Shown: positions 50,322 to 59,393, numbered from the stretch's first letter. The stretch is 64,000 nucleotides of DNA from Defluviimonas aquaemixtae (GCF_900302475.1 NZ_OMOQ01000003.1:1-64000); one strand, 5' to 3'. Notes: generated from the sequence alone by a model not told the origin. A program made the numbers and translations.

Positions 50322-53024
50322 ATGTTGCCACCCGAAGAACTTGCGTCGATCGAAACGGGACTGGCGCTTTGCCGATTGATCGCCGACGCGCCCGAAGCGC
50401 CGGCCACCGTCAGCAGCACGCTCACGATCGAAGCGCGGGACTTCGATAGCGGACGCGCGCTCATCCTGCGCGATGCCCGTCACCCGGTCGATTGGCTCCC
50501 GGACCTCGTGGGGGCGGGTGCGTCGGGCATGCGCACGTTCCACATCCCGATTGCGGAGGCGCTGCATCGGGCGGCGATCGCGCTGACGGAGGGCTCGGAT
50601 GCTCCCGTCTGGATCACAGGGCACGGCCTCGGCGGCGCGTTCGCCGCATTCGAGGCGCTGGAGCATGCACGCGCCGGCAGACAGGTGACGCTCTGCACAT
50701 TTGGCCAGCCACGCGTCCTGAACGCCGAAGAAATCGTGCCGGCCGGACTGACATGGCATCGCTTTGAAACGGCTGGCGACGCGATCCCGACCCTGCCTCA
50801 GGGCTTTCTGCATTCACAAGCACCGATCCTGACAAGCGACGAGGCGGTGGAAGAACCGCCTGATTTGGCCGCGTTGGTCCAGCGGATCGAGACGGTCAGG
50901 AAAGCGCACAGCGAAAAAGGGGCGGAGGGGGTGTCGTCTGTGGCGCAGTCGGTCGAGGGGTTGGAGCCAAGTCTAGCTGCGCATCGAATGGACGAGTACC
51001 TATCGGATATGTCGCGCATCATGCGCCGCAAGGACCGATTGTTCGCAGCCACGTTCGAATTCGAGGCCGAGGCCGCGATCCCTGCCGCTGCCGCGCCGCC
51101 GCTGATTCCCATGCCGGAACGCGAAGCCAATCCGTTCACATTGCCGGAATCCGGCCTCGGCGAGCCACTTGAGGAATCATCGGACGACTTCTTCGGCGAC
51201 GGCGTGGCGGCCGAGACGTTCGAAGCGTCTGAATTGGCGCCGGAGGACGACGCGGACGCAGAATTTGAAGCTGCACCACCGCCGCCAGTTGCGGCGGCCG
51301 CAGAATCCGCCGTCGGAACGCCGAGCCTTCCGGTTCTCATCGCGCTCAATCGCGACGACTGGACGCCGCCCGAATGGGTCGACGTCCTGTCCGGTGTCGA
51401 AGAGTTCCGTGTCGCACGAGTGCCCGAAGACCGCCTGAAGGATCTGCGCGCGGATCCGGGCGTGTTCAACGTCGAGCTGAGCCGCGTGGCCGGAACGCTT
51501 GAGCTGAACCGCTCGGTTCCGATGGTCGGAGGCGACGCGGTCCATCGGCCCGATCTGAACGAACGCGGCGACCGCGCCGTGATCGGCGTCATCGATACTG
51601 GCATCGACATCCTGCACAACGCCTTCGGCGACGGTCAGGGCGGCAGCCGCATCCTCGCTGTCTGGCATCAGGGCGGGAGCAGCGGCCCGACACCGCACGT
51701 CGTCGATACGACGTTCGATGCCGATTTCGGAACACTTTACACCGCCGCGAAGATTGCGGAGCTGCGCGCCGGTCCGCCGGAGAATATTCCTTCTGTCCTG
51801 CGCGACAGCAGAATGCCGGACGCTGCGGACAACGGCCACGGCACGCATGTCGCCAGCATCGCCGCCGGACGCGCGTTCGACGCCGTCGGAGAGGGCATGG
51901 CGCCCGAGGCCGGGATCATCGTCGTCGTGCCGCATATCCGTGTCGGCCCCGGCGATCCGCCGAGCATCGGATATTCGGCAAGTCACGTGAGCGCACTCGC
52001 CTTCCTGCGCAATGTCTCGGGCGGCGCGAACGCGATCCTGAACGAGGCGCGCCCGATTGCCGTCAACATCAGCATGGGCATGAACGCAGGCGCGCATGAC
52101 GGGATGACGCCGCTTGAAACGGCGATCGATGTCATGACGAACAAGGGCAAGATGCCGGGCTTTGCGATCGTGAAGTCCGCGGGCAACGAGGGCACGACGA
52201 GCCGTCATGCCCGGGTCGCTCTGGCAAACATCGGCAAGACGGTAAGCTGGAGGGTTGATGAAAACGCCGGCTCGTCCCTCCTGTATCTTGAGGCGTGGTA
52301 TTCACATCGGCACGTCGTTCGCTTCACGCTCGTCGGTCCGGAGGATTCGGGGGACCTTACCTGCGAGGGCGAAGGTATCTTCACGGGCCGGGTCGGCAAC
52401 GCGATCTGCCGGATGGAGCTCAGCCACTACAGCGACGAAAACGCCGACAGCCAGCTAACGATCGAAATCCGGCAGGACCAAGTGCCGATCAAGGCCGGCA
52501 CATGGACGCTTGCCATTAACAGCGTCGCGCTCGGCGGGGCGAACCGTGATTTCGACATTTGGTTCGAGAATGATGCACCGAACAGCGTGACCTTCGTCGA
52601 GCCCGATCCCAAGATCACGCTGACCGTTCCCGGCACGGCAGATTCCGTCATCACGGTCGCCGCCTGCACGAAAGACGACATGCCGGTTCTCGCAGATACC
52701 TCGTCGGCCGGCCCGACGCGAACCGGAAAGGTCGTCAAGCCCGACATCTCGGCGCCTGGACGGTCGATCGTCGCGGCGCGGGCGGGGACTGACGATCCGA
52801 ACGCATCGATGCCCAGAAGCGGCACCAGCATGGCCGCGCCGCATGTGACCGGCGCCGCGGCTCTTGTCATGTCGGCGCTCTCGAAGCAGGGCAAGGTTAT
52901 CAGCGCGAACAGCCTGCGCGCCAAGATGTCGGACACGGTTCATAACAGCGACGGCGTCCATGACACGCGGGCGGGCTACGGCGTCCTTAACGCCGAGGCG
53001 TTCTTCCGGAAGGCGACGAACTGA
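50322..53024 (+). CDS. class-3 lipase-like pseudoenzyme fused to a subtilase (S8)
   Basis: The 900-residue protein has an N-terminal class-3 lipase-type domain (residues about 30-180, with VWITGHGLGGAFAAFEAL and VTLCTFGQPRVLN) whose nucleophile serine is glycine (Gly102 in GHGLG). A low-complexity linker rich in Ala, Pro and Glu (about 260-330) follows, then a subtilase: Asp425 (VIDTGID), His506 (NGHGTHVAS) and Ser836 (GTSMAAPHV) form a complete triad. An insertion of about 130 residues between His and Ser carries an accessory domain. No signal peptide. It follows the LCAT-like gene by 6 bp. Confidence 0.88.
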   Translation: MLPPEELASIETGLALCRLIADAPEAPATVSSTLTIEARDFDSGRALILRDARHPVDWLPDLVGAGASGMRTFHIPIAEALHRAAIALTEGSDAPVWITGHGLGGAFAAFEALEHARAGRQVTLCTFGQPRVLNAEEIVPAGLTWHRFETAGDAIPTLPQGFLHSQAPILTSDEAVEEPPDLAALVQRIETVRKAHSEKGAEGVSSVAQSVEGLEPSLAAHRMDEYLSDMSRIMRRKDRLFAATFEFEAEAAIPAAAAPPLIPMPEREANPFTLPESGLGEPLEESSDDFFGDGVAAETFEASELAPEDDADAEFEAAPPPPVAAAAESAVGTPSLPVLIALNRDDWTPPEWVDVLSGVEEFRVARVPEDRLKDLRADPGVFNVELSRVAGTLELNRSVPMVGGDAVHRPDLNERGDRAVIGVIDTGIDILHNAFGDGQGGSRILAVWHQGGSSGPTPHVVDTTFDADFGTLYTAAKIAELRAGPPENIPSVLRDSRMPDAADNGHGTHVASIAAGRAFDAVGEGMAPEAGIIVVVPHIRVGPGDPPSIGYSASHVSALAFLRNVSGGANAILNEARPIAVNISMGMNAGAHDGMTPLETAIDVMTNKGKMPGFAIVKSAGNEGTTSRHARVALANIGKTVSWRVDENAGSSLLYLEAWYSHRHVVRFTLVGPEDSGDLTCEGEGIFTGRVGNAICRMELSHYSDENADSQLTIEIRQDQVPIKAGTWTLAINSVALGGANRDFDIWFENDAPNSVTFVEPDPKITLTVPGTADSVITVAACTKDDMPVLADTSSAGPTRTGKVVKPDISAPGRSIVAARAGTDDPNASMPRSGTSMAAPHVTGAAALVMSALSKQGKVISANSLRAKMSDTVHNSDGVHDTRAGYGVLNAEAFFRKATN

Positions 53025-53323
53025 CGCGCGCCGGACGCCTAGGCTCGTGTGCGACCGACCCGACAGGGACGTCGCTTTTGCAACGTGACGCGCGATGAGG
53101 TCCGCGGATCCATCATGACCTGCGAAGCGTTGCGACCTGCGCCCGCGATCACTGCCTTGTCCTCGACAGGTACAAAGCTTACCTCACCGCCGCCCAAATC
53201 CTCCTGCGCCACCTCTCAAGGAGCCGGCCGTAGAACCGGAAGCCCGCACAGCTCCCCACGGCATCGGCGGGCGTGATGTGAAGCACCTCGATGGAGTGCG
53301 GGAGAACTCGCGCAGAAGAAGGG
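53025..53323. other. 299-bp region between subtilase and DUF3329-like gene
   Basis: No complete gene is supported. One short plus-strand frame (53142-53234) reads like the tail of a transposase (DRYKAYLTAAQILLRHLSR), but without an upstream part this cannot be confirmed. The region may hold a degraded insertion-sequence end. Confidence 0.3.
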
Positions 53324-53536
53324 TTACTCTTCCTCCTCCTCGGCTCGGAAGTTTTCAGGGTCGAAAGCGATGAAGAACTCGTAGAAACAGTAAAGTCCTA
53401 CGGCCCCGAACAGGATCGTCCAGAAGACCGATCCTGTCACCAGCTCGACCCCTGCCCAGCCGAGAGCGAGAGCTGTCACCAATATGCGGACCCACAGCGG
53501 GCGGAAAAATGGCGTTCGAAGATCGAAGAAACTCAT
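53324..53536 (-). CDS. DUF3329-like small membrane protein
   Basis: The 70-residue protein starts MSFFDLRTPFFRPLWVRIL, has two membrane helices (ALALGWAGVELVTG and TILFGAVGLYCFYEFFI), and an acidic tail of glutamates. I recall it as DUF3329, a small roseobacter membrane protein. ATG 53536 is the usual family start; an ATG at 53545 is possible. Function unknown. Confidence 0.65.
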   Translation of the reverse strand: MSFFDLRTPFFRPLWVRILVTALALGWAGVELVTGSVFWTILFGAVGLYCFYEFFIAFDPENFRAEEEEE

Positions 53537-53739
53537 GCCGTCCATTCCATGCCGGCCGCCCCGACCATGTCGCGCAACCCCTTGTCATAGACGCGGCGAA
53601 CCGTGCCTAGGCATTCCTGGCCGTGTCCGTTCAATACGCGGGCGACGGGTGCGACGCTAACCCCGGCTCTCTGTGCAATATCCGCGATGGTCGGTCGATT
53701 GGCCAAGTCTTGTCTCGGGGAATGATGCAAAACCTGCAT
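53533..53739 (-). pseudogene. LacI-family regulator remnant (HTH only)
   Basis: The frame contains RPTIADIAQRAGVSVAPVAR followed by VLNGHGQE, which is clearly a LacI-type DNA-binding helix-turn-helix, slightly degenerate (SVAPVARVLNG where SVATVSRVLNG is usual). After the HTH the frame stops within 30 codons; the ligand-binding domain is absent. The gene has been truncated, and the fragment runs into the DUF3329-like gene start. Confidence 0.7.
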
Positions 53740-54246
53740 CGTGAATGCCAGTATCGAGAGTTCTTTAGGGAAATCCAATCACGTCCTTGGAGCTTCGTTG
53801 TTCGGCATCTTGAGTTCTGACCGCCCTCCGGAAGCATCAGCGGATCCACGGCCAAGCTTGATTGCAGCCTTCTGGGTTCCGATGCAGCGCGCGTGGTCGC
53901 CGGCGGTTCAGGTTGCAGCAAGGTCGAGAACGAGGACACCGCGACGGAGATTCGGAGATTCGCGAACGGGGCGCTGAGATCGGAGCAGGGGTCCTGCAAG
54001 ATGCCGACGGGACCGGAGCATCCACCCTGGAGCCGCTCTGTGCCGGTGTTGGGGCATCAGCTTGGCTTTCTCGATCACAAGACCGTAGAGGCGGCTGAAC
54101 TTCTGTCTGCGATCGCCGAGAAGCGCCTCGCTTATCTGTCAGCGGAGGATGCATTCGACGTCGAAAGTGCGATCCGCGTCATCGCAGGCAGCTTCACGCG
54201 AGAGGGCGCGCATATCACGACCGACGCAAGGCGAGCAGCGCCGCGG
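53740..54246. other. degenerate stretch between the LacI remnant and the IalB-like gene
   Basis: A plus-strand frame (from about 54001) reads LGFLDHKTVEAAELLSAIAE and AEDAFDVESAIRVIAG, which looks protein-like over about 60 codons, but it runs into the antisense of the next gene and has no ribosome site. I regard the stretch as decayed DNA with a possible small unknown gene remnant. Confidence 0.35.
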
Positions 54247-54786
54247 TTACCCCGTGCAGCGCTTCGCGGCCTCGTCCAGCGCCGCGCTCACGCCCAGAAG
54301 CGAGAATGTGTCCTGCGTCTGGGTGCCCCGGCTCGACCGCGCCGTCAGCACGGCTGAGACGCCCGCCTTTAGCGCGTCGATGATGCGGGTATCCTCCTCC
54401 GCCGATCCGGACCACGCCCACTCTCCGTCGGTAATCAGGTCGAACTTCGTCCCCCCGATGTCGAGATTGACGGTCGAGCCGCCGGCGAACGGATAGCCGC
54501 CGGTGAAGGATACCTCACCCTTCGCGCCCGGGCGGTATGTGACGAACAGCAGAATGTCGCCGCGCCGAACCGAGACGGCCTGTCCATCGCGGGTGTTCAC
54601 CGTTTCCTTGGGGGCGGAGACGCCCCAGCATTCCTTCGGTTCGTCCTCGACGAAGACGCTCCAGTCGGTCTCGGCCGCCACGCGGTTTGTGGACACCTGC
54701 GCGACCGCCCCTGCCGTCGACCAAATGAATGCCACGCCAAGCGACAGGAACATGGCGCCGGCCTTGCGCGAAGCTCGTGAAATCAT
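54247..54786 (-). CDS. invasion-associated locus B (IalB)-like protein
   Basis: The 179-residue precursor has a Sec signal (MISRASRKAGAMFLSLGVAF, cleaved near AVAQ) and the IalB fold: WSVFVEDEPKECWGVSAPKE, RGDILLFVTYRP, FDLITDGEWAWSGSAEED, and a C-terminal SALDEAAKRC. IalB-family proteins are periplasmic beta-barrel-like proteins of unclear function, common in alphaproteobacteria. GGAGG 11 nt upstream of ATG 54786 sets the start. It is divergent from the asparaginase gene. Confidence 0.88.
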   Translation of the reverse strand: MISRASRKAGAMFLSLGVAFIWSTAGAVAQVSTNRVAAETDWSVFVEDEPKECWGVSAPKETVNTRDGQAVSVRRGDILLFVTYRPGAKGEVSFTGGYPFAGGSTVNLDIGGTKFDLITDGEWAWSGSAEEDTRIIDALKAGVSAVLTARSSRGTQTQDTFSLLGVSAALDEAAKRCTG

Positions 54787-54938
54787 CGTACTGCTGCCTC
54801 CAGCTGTCTTGCCCCGTTGTGCCAGCCCGACGTGCCGTTTCGGCGCTTTTCGGATGGCGGAAGGCACCCTGACCCGATATGGACCTCTTATCCCGATTTC
54901 GCTCCGGGGGAAAAGACCTGGCGGCATAAAATCGCGCA

Positions 54939-55946
54939 ATGGTGAGGCTTATGGCGGCGATACCGATGATTGAGCTCTGGCGGGGCGGCATTCTGGAAAG
55001 CGTACATTCGGGCCATGCGGTGATCTGCGACGACCGGGGAGAGATCGTCGAGGCCTGGGGCGATCCCGACGCGGTGATCTTCCCGCGCTCATCGTGCAAG
55101 ATGATTCAGGCATTGCCTCTGATCGAAAGTGGGGCGGCCGATGCAGCGGGGCTCGACGAACGACGGCTGGCTCTGGCCTGCGCCAGCCACAACGGCGCGG
55201 CGATTCATACCGAACCGGTTGCGCGCTGGTTGGCCGATTTGAATTTGGGTGATGCGGACCTGCGCTGCGGCCCGCAGATGCCGGATGATTTGCCGGCGCG
55301 CAGAGAGCTGATCTGTTCTGATAACGCGCCCTGCCAGCTTCATAACAACTGTTCCGGCAAACATGCAGGCTTTCTGACCCTGACGCGGCATCTGAACGCA
55401 GGACCGGAATACGTCGAACTGGACCATCCGGTGCAGCAGGCGGTTCGCGCGGCATTCGAGGACGTGACGGCGCTTGGTTCGCCCGGCCACGGAATCGACG
55501 GCTGCTCGGCCCCCAATTTCGCGACAACCGTACATGGCCTTGCCCGCGCGATGGCATTCTTCGCAGTTGCCGATCCCGAAGGTCCCCGGCGCGAACGCGC
55601 CGCCGCGCGGCTGACGCGCGCCATGACCGCTTTCCCGGAGCTTGTTGCGGGTGAGGGACGCGCCTGCACGGCGTTGATGCGCGCCACAGGCGGCAAGGTC
55701 GCGGTCAAGACCGGGGCCGAGGCGGTGTTCGTCGCCATCCTGCCCAGCCTCAGGCGGGGCGTCGCGGTAAAGATCGCCGACGGTGCGACCCGCGCATCGG
55801 AGGCAGCGATTACCGCGCTACTGATGCGGTCCAGTGTGCTCGACCCCGGTGACCCGGTCGTCGAGCGTTACCTGACCGGCCCGATCCTGAGCCGTCGCGG
55901 CTTCGTCGCCGGGGAGATGAAACTAGCGTCCGGCTTCGCCGCGTGA
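54939..55946 (+). CDS. asparaginase (Rhizobium etli ReAV type)
   Basis: The 335-residue protein matches the thermolabile asparaginase family of rhizobia: the catalytic SSCK (residues 51-54), the CSGKHAG motif (Cys138, Lys141) and GIDGCSAP (Asp187, Cys189). These are the Ser/Lys and Cys/Asp sites of the ReAV type, different from EcAII. It hydrolyses asparagine to aspartate and ammonia. Start ATG 54939 has no clear ribosome site; ATG 54951 with GAGG just before is an alternative. It is divergent from the IalB-like gene. Confidence 0.87.
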   Translation: MVRLMAAIPMIELWRGGILESVHSGHAVICDDRGEIVEAWGDPDAVIFPRSSCKMIQALPLIESGAADAAGLDERRLALACASHNGAAIHTEPVARWLADLNLGDADLRCGPQMPDDLPARRELICSDNAPCQLHNNCSGKHAGFLTLTRHLNAGPEYVELDHPVQQAVRAAFEDVTALGSPGHGIDGCSAPNFATTVHGLARAMAFFAVADPEGPRRERAAARLTRAMTAFPELVAGEGRACTALMRATGGKVAVKTGAEAVFVAILPSLRRGVAVKIADGATRASEAAITALLMRSSVLDPGDPVVERYLTGPILSRRGFVAGEMKLASGFAA

Positions 55947-55962
55947 CTTGCGCGAACCGCGC

Positions 55963-56274
55963 CTACATCTCCATCGCCTCGGCGACTTCGACCGTGCCTC
56001 CGGCGTCGAGGATCGGGCAGCCTTTCGCCATCTCGCAGGCCTTTTGGATATTGTCGGCCGTAACCAGCGTATAGCCCGAAAGCGGGTTCGACCCGCCGTT
56101 GTCAGCCACGCCAGACGGTGAGACGGTCTTTGACATGCCAACGGGATTGCCGCCATCGACCACGGACGTTCCCATGCCCTGCAGCCACGTCATCCACGCC
56201 GCCATGACCTTTTCGCCCGCTTCGGGCGTCTCGGGCTTGGCGCCGCCGTGATAGGCGAAGACGAATTTCGGCAT
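55963..56274 (-). CDS. YciI-like (YCII-related) protein
   Basis: The 103-residue protein resembles the YCII/PhnB-like group used in transcriptional-regulator contexts: MPKFVFAYHGG, AAWMTWLQGMGTSVVDGG, NPLSGYTLVTADNIQKACEMA and GGTVEVAEAME. The fold is a ferredoxin-like dimer. It lies next to an SRPBCC and an ArsR gene, a common grouping of unknown function. Role unknown. Confidence 0.82.
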   Translation of the reverse strand: MPKFVFAYHGGAKPETPEAGEKVMAAWMTWLQGMGTSVVDGGNPVGMSKTVSPSGVADNGGSNPLSGYTLVTADNIQKACEMAKGCPILDAGGTVEVAEAMEM

Positions 56275-56292
56275 GTTTTCCTCCCTTGGGTT

Positions 56293-56730
56293 TCAGGCTG
56301 GGGCGAATTGCCGCTCCAGCTTCTTCAGACACGAGATCCAGCCCGCGTAGTGCCGCTGCGCGGCCTCGGCATCCGCGAGTTCCATGTGGTCGAGGATCAG
56401 GCGCGCGCGCTCGTCCTCAAGCGGGCTGACACTGAGCGTCACATGGCTTTCGGGGCCGCGTTCATCTTCCTCGTCGTGCCACGCCCAAGTGAATCCCACG
56501 GACATTTTCGGCCGCACATGAGTGACCTCTCCCGAGACCTTGAAACGGTTGCCCTCGGGGCTCTGCATGATCGAGAACCACGGGCCGAGCCGCGTGAAGT
56601 CAAGCGTGTGTTCACGGATCGTGAACCCGTCGGGTCCCCACCAGTGCAGCAGACCGTCGGTCGTGGTTACAAAGTCCCAAAGCTCGTCTACCGAAACATT
56701 GAGGTCGCGTTCGAGTCGGATGTCGGACAT
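56293..56730 (-). CDS. SRPBCC (AHSA1-like) protein
   Basis: The 145-residue protein has the START/Bet v1-like AHSA1 pattern: RLERDLNVSVDELWDFVTT, GLLHWWGPDGFTIRE, and a C-terminal GWISCLKKLERQF. ATG 56730 shares one base with the ArsR stop (TGATG), so it is translated with the regulator gene upstream. Such ArsR-SRPBCC pairs are common; the SRPBCC partner is a small hydrophobic-ligand-binding protein. Confidence 0.88.
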   Translation of the reverse strand: MSDIRLERDLNVSVDELWDFVTTTDGLLHWWGPDGFTIREHTLDFTRLGPWFSIMQSPEGNRFKVSGEVTHVRPKMSVGFTWAWHDEEDERGPESHVTLSVSPLEDERARLILDHMELADAEAAQRHYAGWISCLKKLERQFAPA

Positions 56731-57059
56731 CAGAAACTCTCCGTCCTGCGGTTCTCGATAGCTGCTTCCAGCCGGTTCAGGCTTCCTTCCCAGAAGTCGC
56801 GATGCGCGATGACCCACGATGAAATCGCCTGGAGCGATTCCGGCGCGACGGCGTAGATTCGGCGCTGGCCGTCAATGCGCTGCGTCACGATCCCGGCTTC
56901 GCGCAGGACCTTGAGGTGCCGCGAGATCGCCGGTGCCGTAATGTCGGCTACGTCAGCGAGGTCTCCCGCTGACTGTTCGCCCTTGCCCAGGAGACGCTCG
57001 ACGATGGAAAAGCGGGTCTCGTCGGACAGAGCGGCGAAGAGGGCGGGCAGCTGAGGCAT
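56730..57059 (-). CDS. ArsR-family transcriptional regulator
   Basis: The 109-residue protein has the winged helix of ArsR regulators: LFAALSDETRFSIVERLLG, DLADVADITAPAISRHLKVLREAG, and VTQRIDGQRRIYAVAP. No N-terminal metal-binding cysteines, so it is likely of the SRPBCC-linked type rather than metal-sensing. It heads the ArsR-SRPBCC-YciI group on the minus strand. Confidence 0.92.
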   Translation of the reverse strand: MPQLPALFAALSDETRFSIVERLLGKGEQSAGDLADVADITAPAISRHLKVLREAGIVTQRIDGQRRIYAVAPESLQAISSWVIAHRDFWEGSLNRLEAAIENRRTESF

Positions 57060-57208
57060 GAGAGGATTATTTCTGATTCTATTAATTAACGCAATTGTTA
57101 ATTAAATGTTTCGCCAGTCGCCTTTTGTCTAGCGCCCTCAGCCGGGTATCGGACATTGGGGTCGCCCCGGCCTGAAGCCTTAGAAACAGAAAAAACTGGT
57201 CTTCTCTC

Positions 57209-58081
57209 TCACGCGAAATCGCCCGCCGCGTAGCCCTGTATGTAGAGCAGCGCAGTCAGATCGCCACGATTGATGCGGATGTCGCATTGCGCCGCAACGG
57301 AGGGCTTCGCGTGCAAGGCGACGCCCGTTCCCGCGAGACCAAGCATGCCGAGGTCGTTCGCGCCGTCGCCGACAGCGATTACGTCCTCGTGGCCGATCCC
57401 GAGTTGTGCGGAGATTTGCTTTAGGGCGGTCATCTTCGCCTCGCGTCCGAGAATCGGGCGCGCAACGTCGCCGGTCAGCCGGCCGTTTTCGACCAAGAGT
57501 ATATTGGCGCGGCTTTCGTCGAAGCCGAGATGGGCGGCGACGACCTCGCTGAAGGCGGTGAAGCCGCCCGAGACGAGGACCGCATGGCCGCCGTTCGCCT
57601 TCATCGTGGCGATGAGCTCGCGGCCGCCGGCGGTGTAGGTGATGCGTTCGGCGAGGACCTGCGCGATCACCGTCTCGGGAAGGTCGCGCAGCAGCCCGAC
57701 CCGCTCGAGGAGTGCGCCTTCGAAATCGAGCTCTCCGTTCATCGCGCGCGCGGTGATGTCGGCGACGCGGGCGCCGACTCCGGCCATGTCGGCGAGCTCG
57801 TCGATGCATTCCTGCCCGATCATGGTGGAGTCCATGTCGGCGATGAGCATCTTCTTGCGCCGCCGCTCGGCCGGCTGGATCACCAGATCGACGCCGATGC
57901 GCTGAAGATCTTGCCAGACCTGCCAGCGGTTTTCGGGAATGTCTTCGACGTCGAATTCGGCGGCGATGCCGGGGTTCAGCCATTCAGCGATGCCGCCGCC
58001 CCAGGCATCGCGCAGGGCTTCCACCGCGGCGCGGTCGAGATTGGCGCGGGCCGGGTCGGCGAGAAGGGTCACGGCGTGCAT
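57209..58081 (-). CDS. serB: phosphoserine phosphatase
   Basis: The 290-residue protein has the HAD motif I ADMDSTMIGQEC with nucleophile Asp82 and Asp84, motif II in LVSGGFTAFSEVV, motif III Lys in LGREAKMTALKQI, and motif IV GDGANDLGMLGLAG. It completes serine biosynthesis by removing phosphate from phosphoserine. The N-terminal 75 residues are the usual SerB regulatory extension. It is divergent from serC, 154 bp away. Confidence 0.95.
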   Translation of the reverse strand: MHAVTLLADPARANLDRAAVEALRDAWGGGIAEWLNPGIAAEFDVEDIPENRWQVWQDLQRIGVDLVIQPAERRRKKMLIADMDSTMIGQECIDELADMAGVGARVADITARAMNGELDFEGALLERVGLLRDLPETVIAQVLAERITYTAGGRELIATMKANGGHAVLVSGGFTAFSEVVAAHLGFDESRANILLVENGRLTGDVARPILGREAKMTALKQISAQLGIGHEDVIAVGDGANDLGMLGLAGTGVALHAKPSVAAQCDIRINRGDLTALLYIQGYAAGDFA

Positions 58082-58172
58082 TGGGGGAGTTTCCGATAGT
58101 GGACGCCCGGCGTCGCTTTTTGTGGTTCAAGCGGCGCTTTAGATCACTTTTCCAGCTTGTGCCAGACCTCGG

Positions 58173-58233
58173 CCGCCGCTATCTCGGCGGTGGGACACCC
58201 CTCCCCAACGAGGGGCGCTTATCTGGAAGGATA
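58173..58233 (+). promoter_or_regulatory. candidate serC leader RNA
   Basis: Three stems precede serC: CCGCCG/CGGCGG (58173-58190), CCCCT/AGGGG (58198-58215), and TATC/GATA (58220-58233), the last holding the ribosome site GGAAGG in or next to its loop. Alphaproteobacterial serC genes carry the published serC motif upstream of the start codon; this resembles it in position and stem content. I could not compare it to the covariance model. Confidence 0.5.
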
Positions 58234-58235
58234 CC

Positions 58236-59393
58236 ATGTCTGATCTGACGATCCCGGCCGCGCGGCCGGTCAATCCGCGCTTTTCATCCGGCCCCTGTGC
58301 CAAGTTTCCCGGATATTCGCTGGATATGCTTGCCGACGCGCCACTCGGCCGGTCGCACCGCGCCGCGGCGGGCAGGGCGAAGCTGAAGGAGGCGATCGAG
58401 CTGACGCGCGAGGTGCTGCGGGTCCCGGCGGACTACCGCATCGGGATCGTGCCCGCCTCGGATACCGGCGCGGTCGAGATGGCGATGTGGTCGCTTCTGG
58501 GGGCGCGGCCGGTCGAGATGCTCGCCTGGGAGTCGTTCGGCGAGGGCTGGGTCACGGACGCCGTCAAGCAGCTGAAGCTCGATGCCACCGTGCGCAAGGC
58601 GCCTTATGGCGAGATCGTGGACTTCGCCGAGGTCGATTTCGACAAGGATGTGGTCTTCACCTGGAACGGCACGACGAGCGGCGTGCGCGTGCCGAACGGT
58701 GATGCGATCTCGGCGGATCGGGCGGGCCTCACGATCTGTGATGCCACGTCGGCGGCCTTTGCGATGCACCTTCCGTGGGACAGGCTCGATGTCGTCACCT
58801 TCTCCTGGCAGAAGGTGCTGGGCGGCGAGGCGGCGCACGGGATGCTGATCCTCTCGCCCCGCGCCGTGGAGCGGCTGGAAAGCTACACGCCCGCCTGGCC
58901 CCTGCCGAAGATCTTCCGGCTGACGAAAGGCGGCAAGCTCATCGAAGGCATCTTCGCCGGAGAGACGATCAACACGCCGTCGATGCTCTGCGTCGAAGAC
59001 TATCTCGCCGCGTTGAAATGGGCGAAAGGGCTCGGCGGCCTCAGGGCGCTGATCGCGCGGGCCGACGCGAACGCCGAGGCGGTGCGCGACTTCATCGCGG
59101 ACAAGGACTGGATCGCCGATCTGGCGGTCGATCCGGCGACGGCGTCGACGACGAGCGTCTGCTTGAAGTTCACGGATCCGCGCATCGGCGACGGCGCGGC
59201 CTTTGCCAAGGCGGTCGCGAAGCGACTTGAGGCGGAGGGCGTCGCGCTCGACGCGGGTGCCTATCGCGACGCGCCGCCGGGGCTTCGCATCTGGTGCGGA
59301 TCGACGGTCGAGACGTCCGACGTTCAGGCCCTGATGCCCTGGATCGAGTGGGCCTACCGATCCGAGATCGCGGCACTTCAGGCCGCCGCCTGA
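58236..59393 (+). CDS. serC: phosphoserine aminotransferase
   Basis: The 385-residue PLP enzyme is SerC of the alphaproteobacterial type, with [18 protein letters not shown] at the N-terminus and the PLP lysine in [30 protein letters not shown] lines the active site. It transaminates 3-phosphohydroxypyruvate to phosphoserine. Preceded by a candidate leader RNA and followed by serA on the same strand, 107 bp later. Confidence 0.97.
   Translation: MSDLTIPAARPVNPRFSSGPCAKFPGYSLDMLADAPLGRSHRAAAGRAKLKEAIELTREVLRVPADYRIGIVPASDTGAVEMAMWSLLGARPVEMLAWESFGEGWVTDAVKQLKLDATVRKAPYGEIVDFAEVDFDKDVVFTWNGTTSGVRVPNGDAISADRAGLTICDATSAAFAMHLPWDRLDVVTFSWQKVLGGEAAHGMLILSPRAVERLESYTPAWPLPKIFRLTKGGKLIEGIFAGETINTPSMLCVEDYLAALKWAKGLGGLRALIARADANAEAVRDFIADKDWIADLAVDPATASTTSVCLKFTDPRIGDGAAFAKAVAKRLEAEGVALDAGAYRDAPPGLRIWCGSTVETSDVQALMPWIEWAYRSEIAALQAAA

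Noticed and set aside
48846..50813. 655-codon minus-strand frame across the LCAT-like gene and the lipase-subtilase start
   Set aside because: Antisense shadow of two well-supported plus-strand genes; no ribosome site or domain.
53142..53234. Transposase C-terminus (DRYKAYLTAAQILLRHLSR)
   Set aside because: Only about 30 codons, no upstream domain or inverted repeats seen; kept only as a hint of old insertion-sequence decay.
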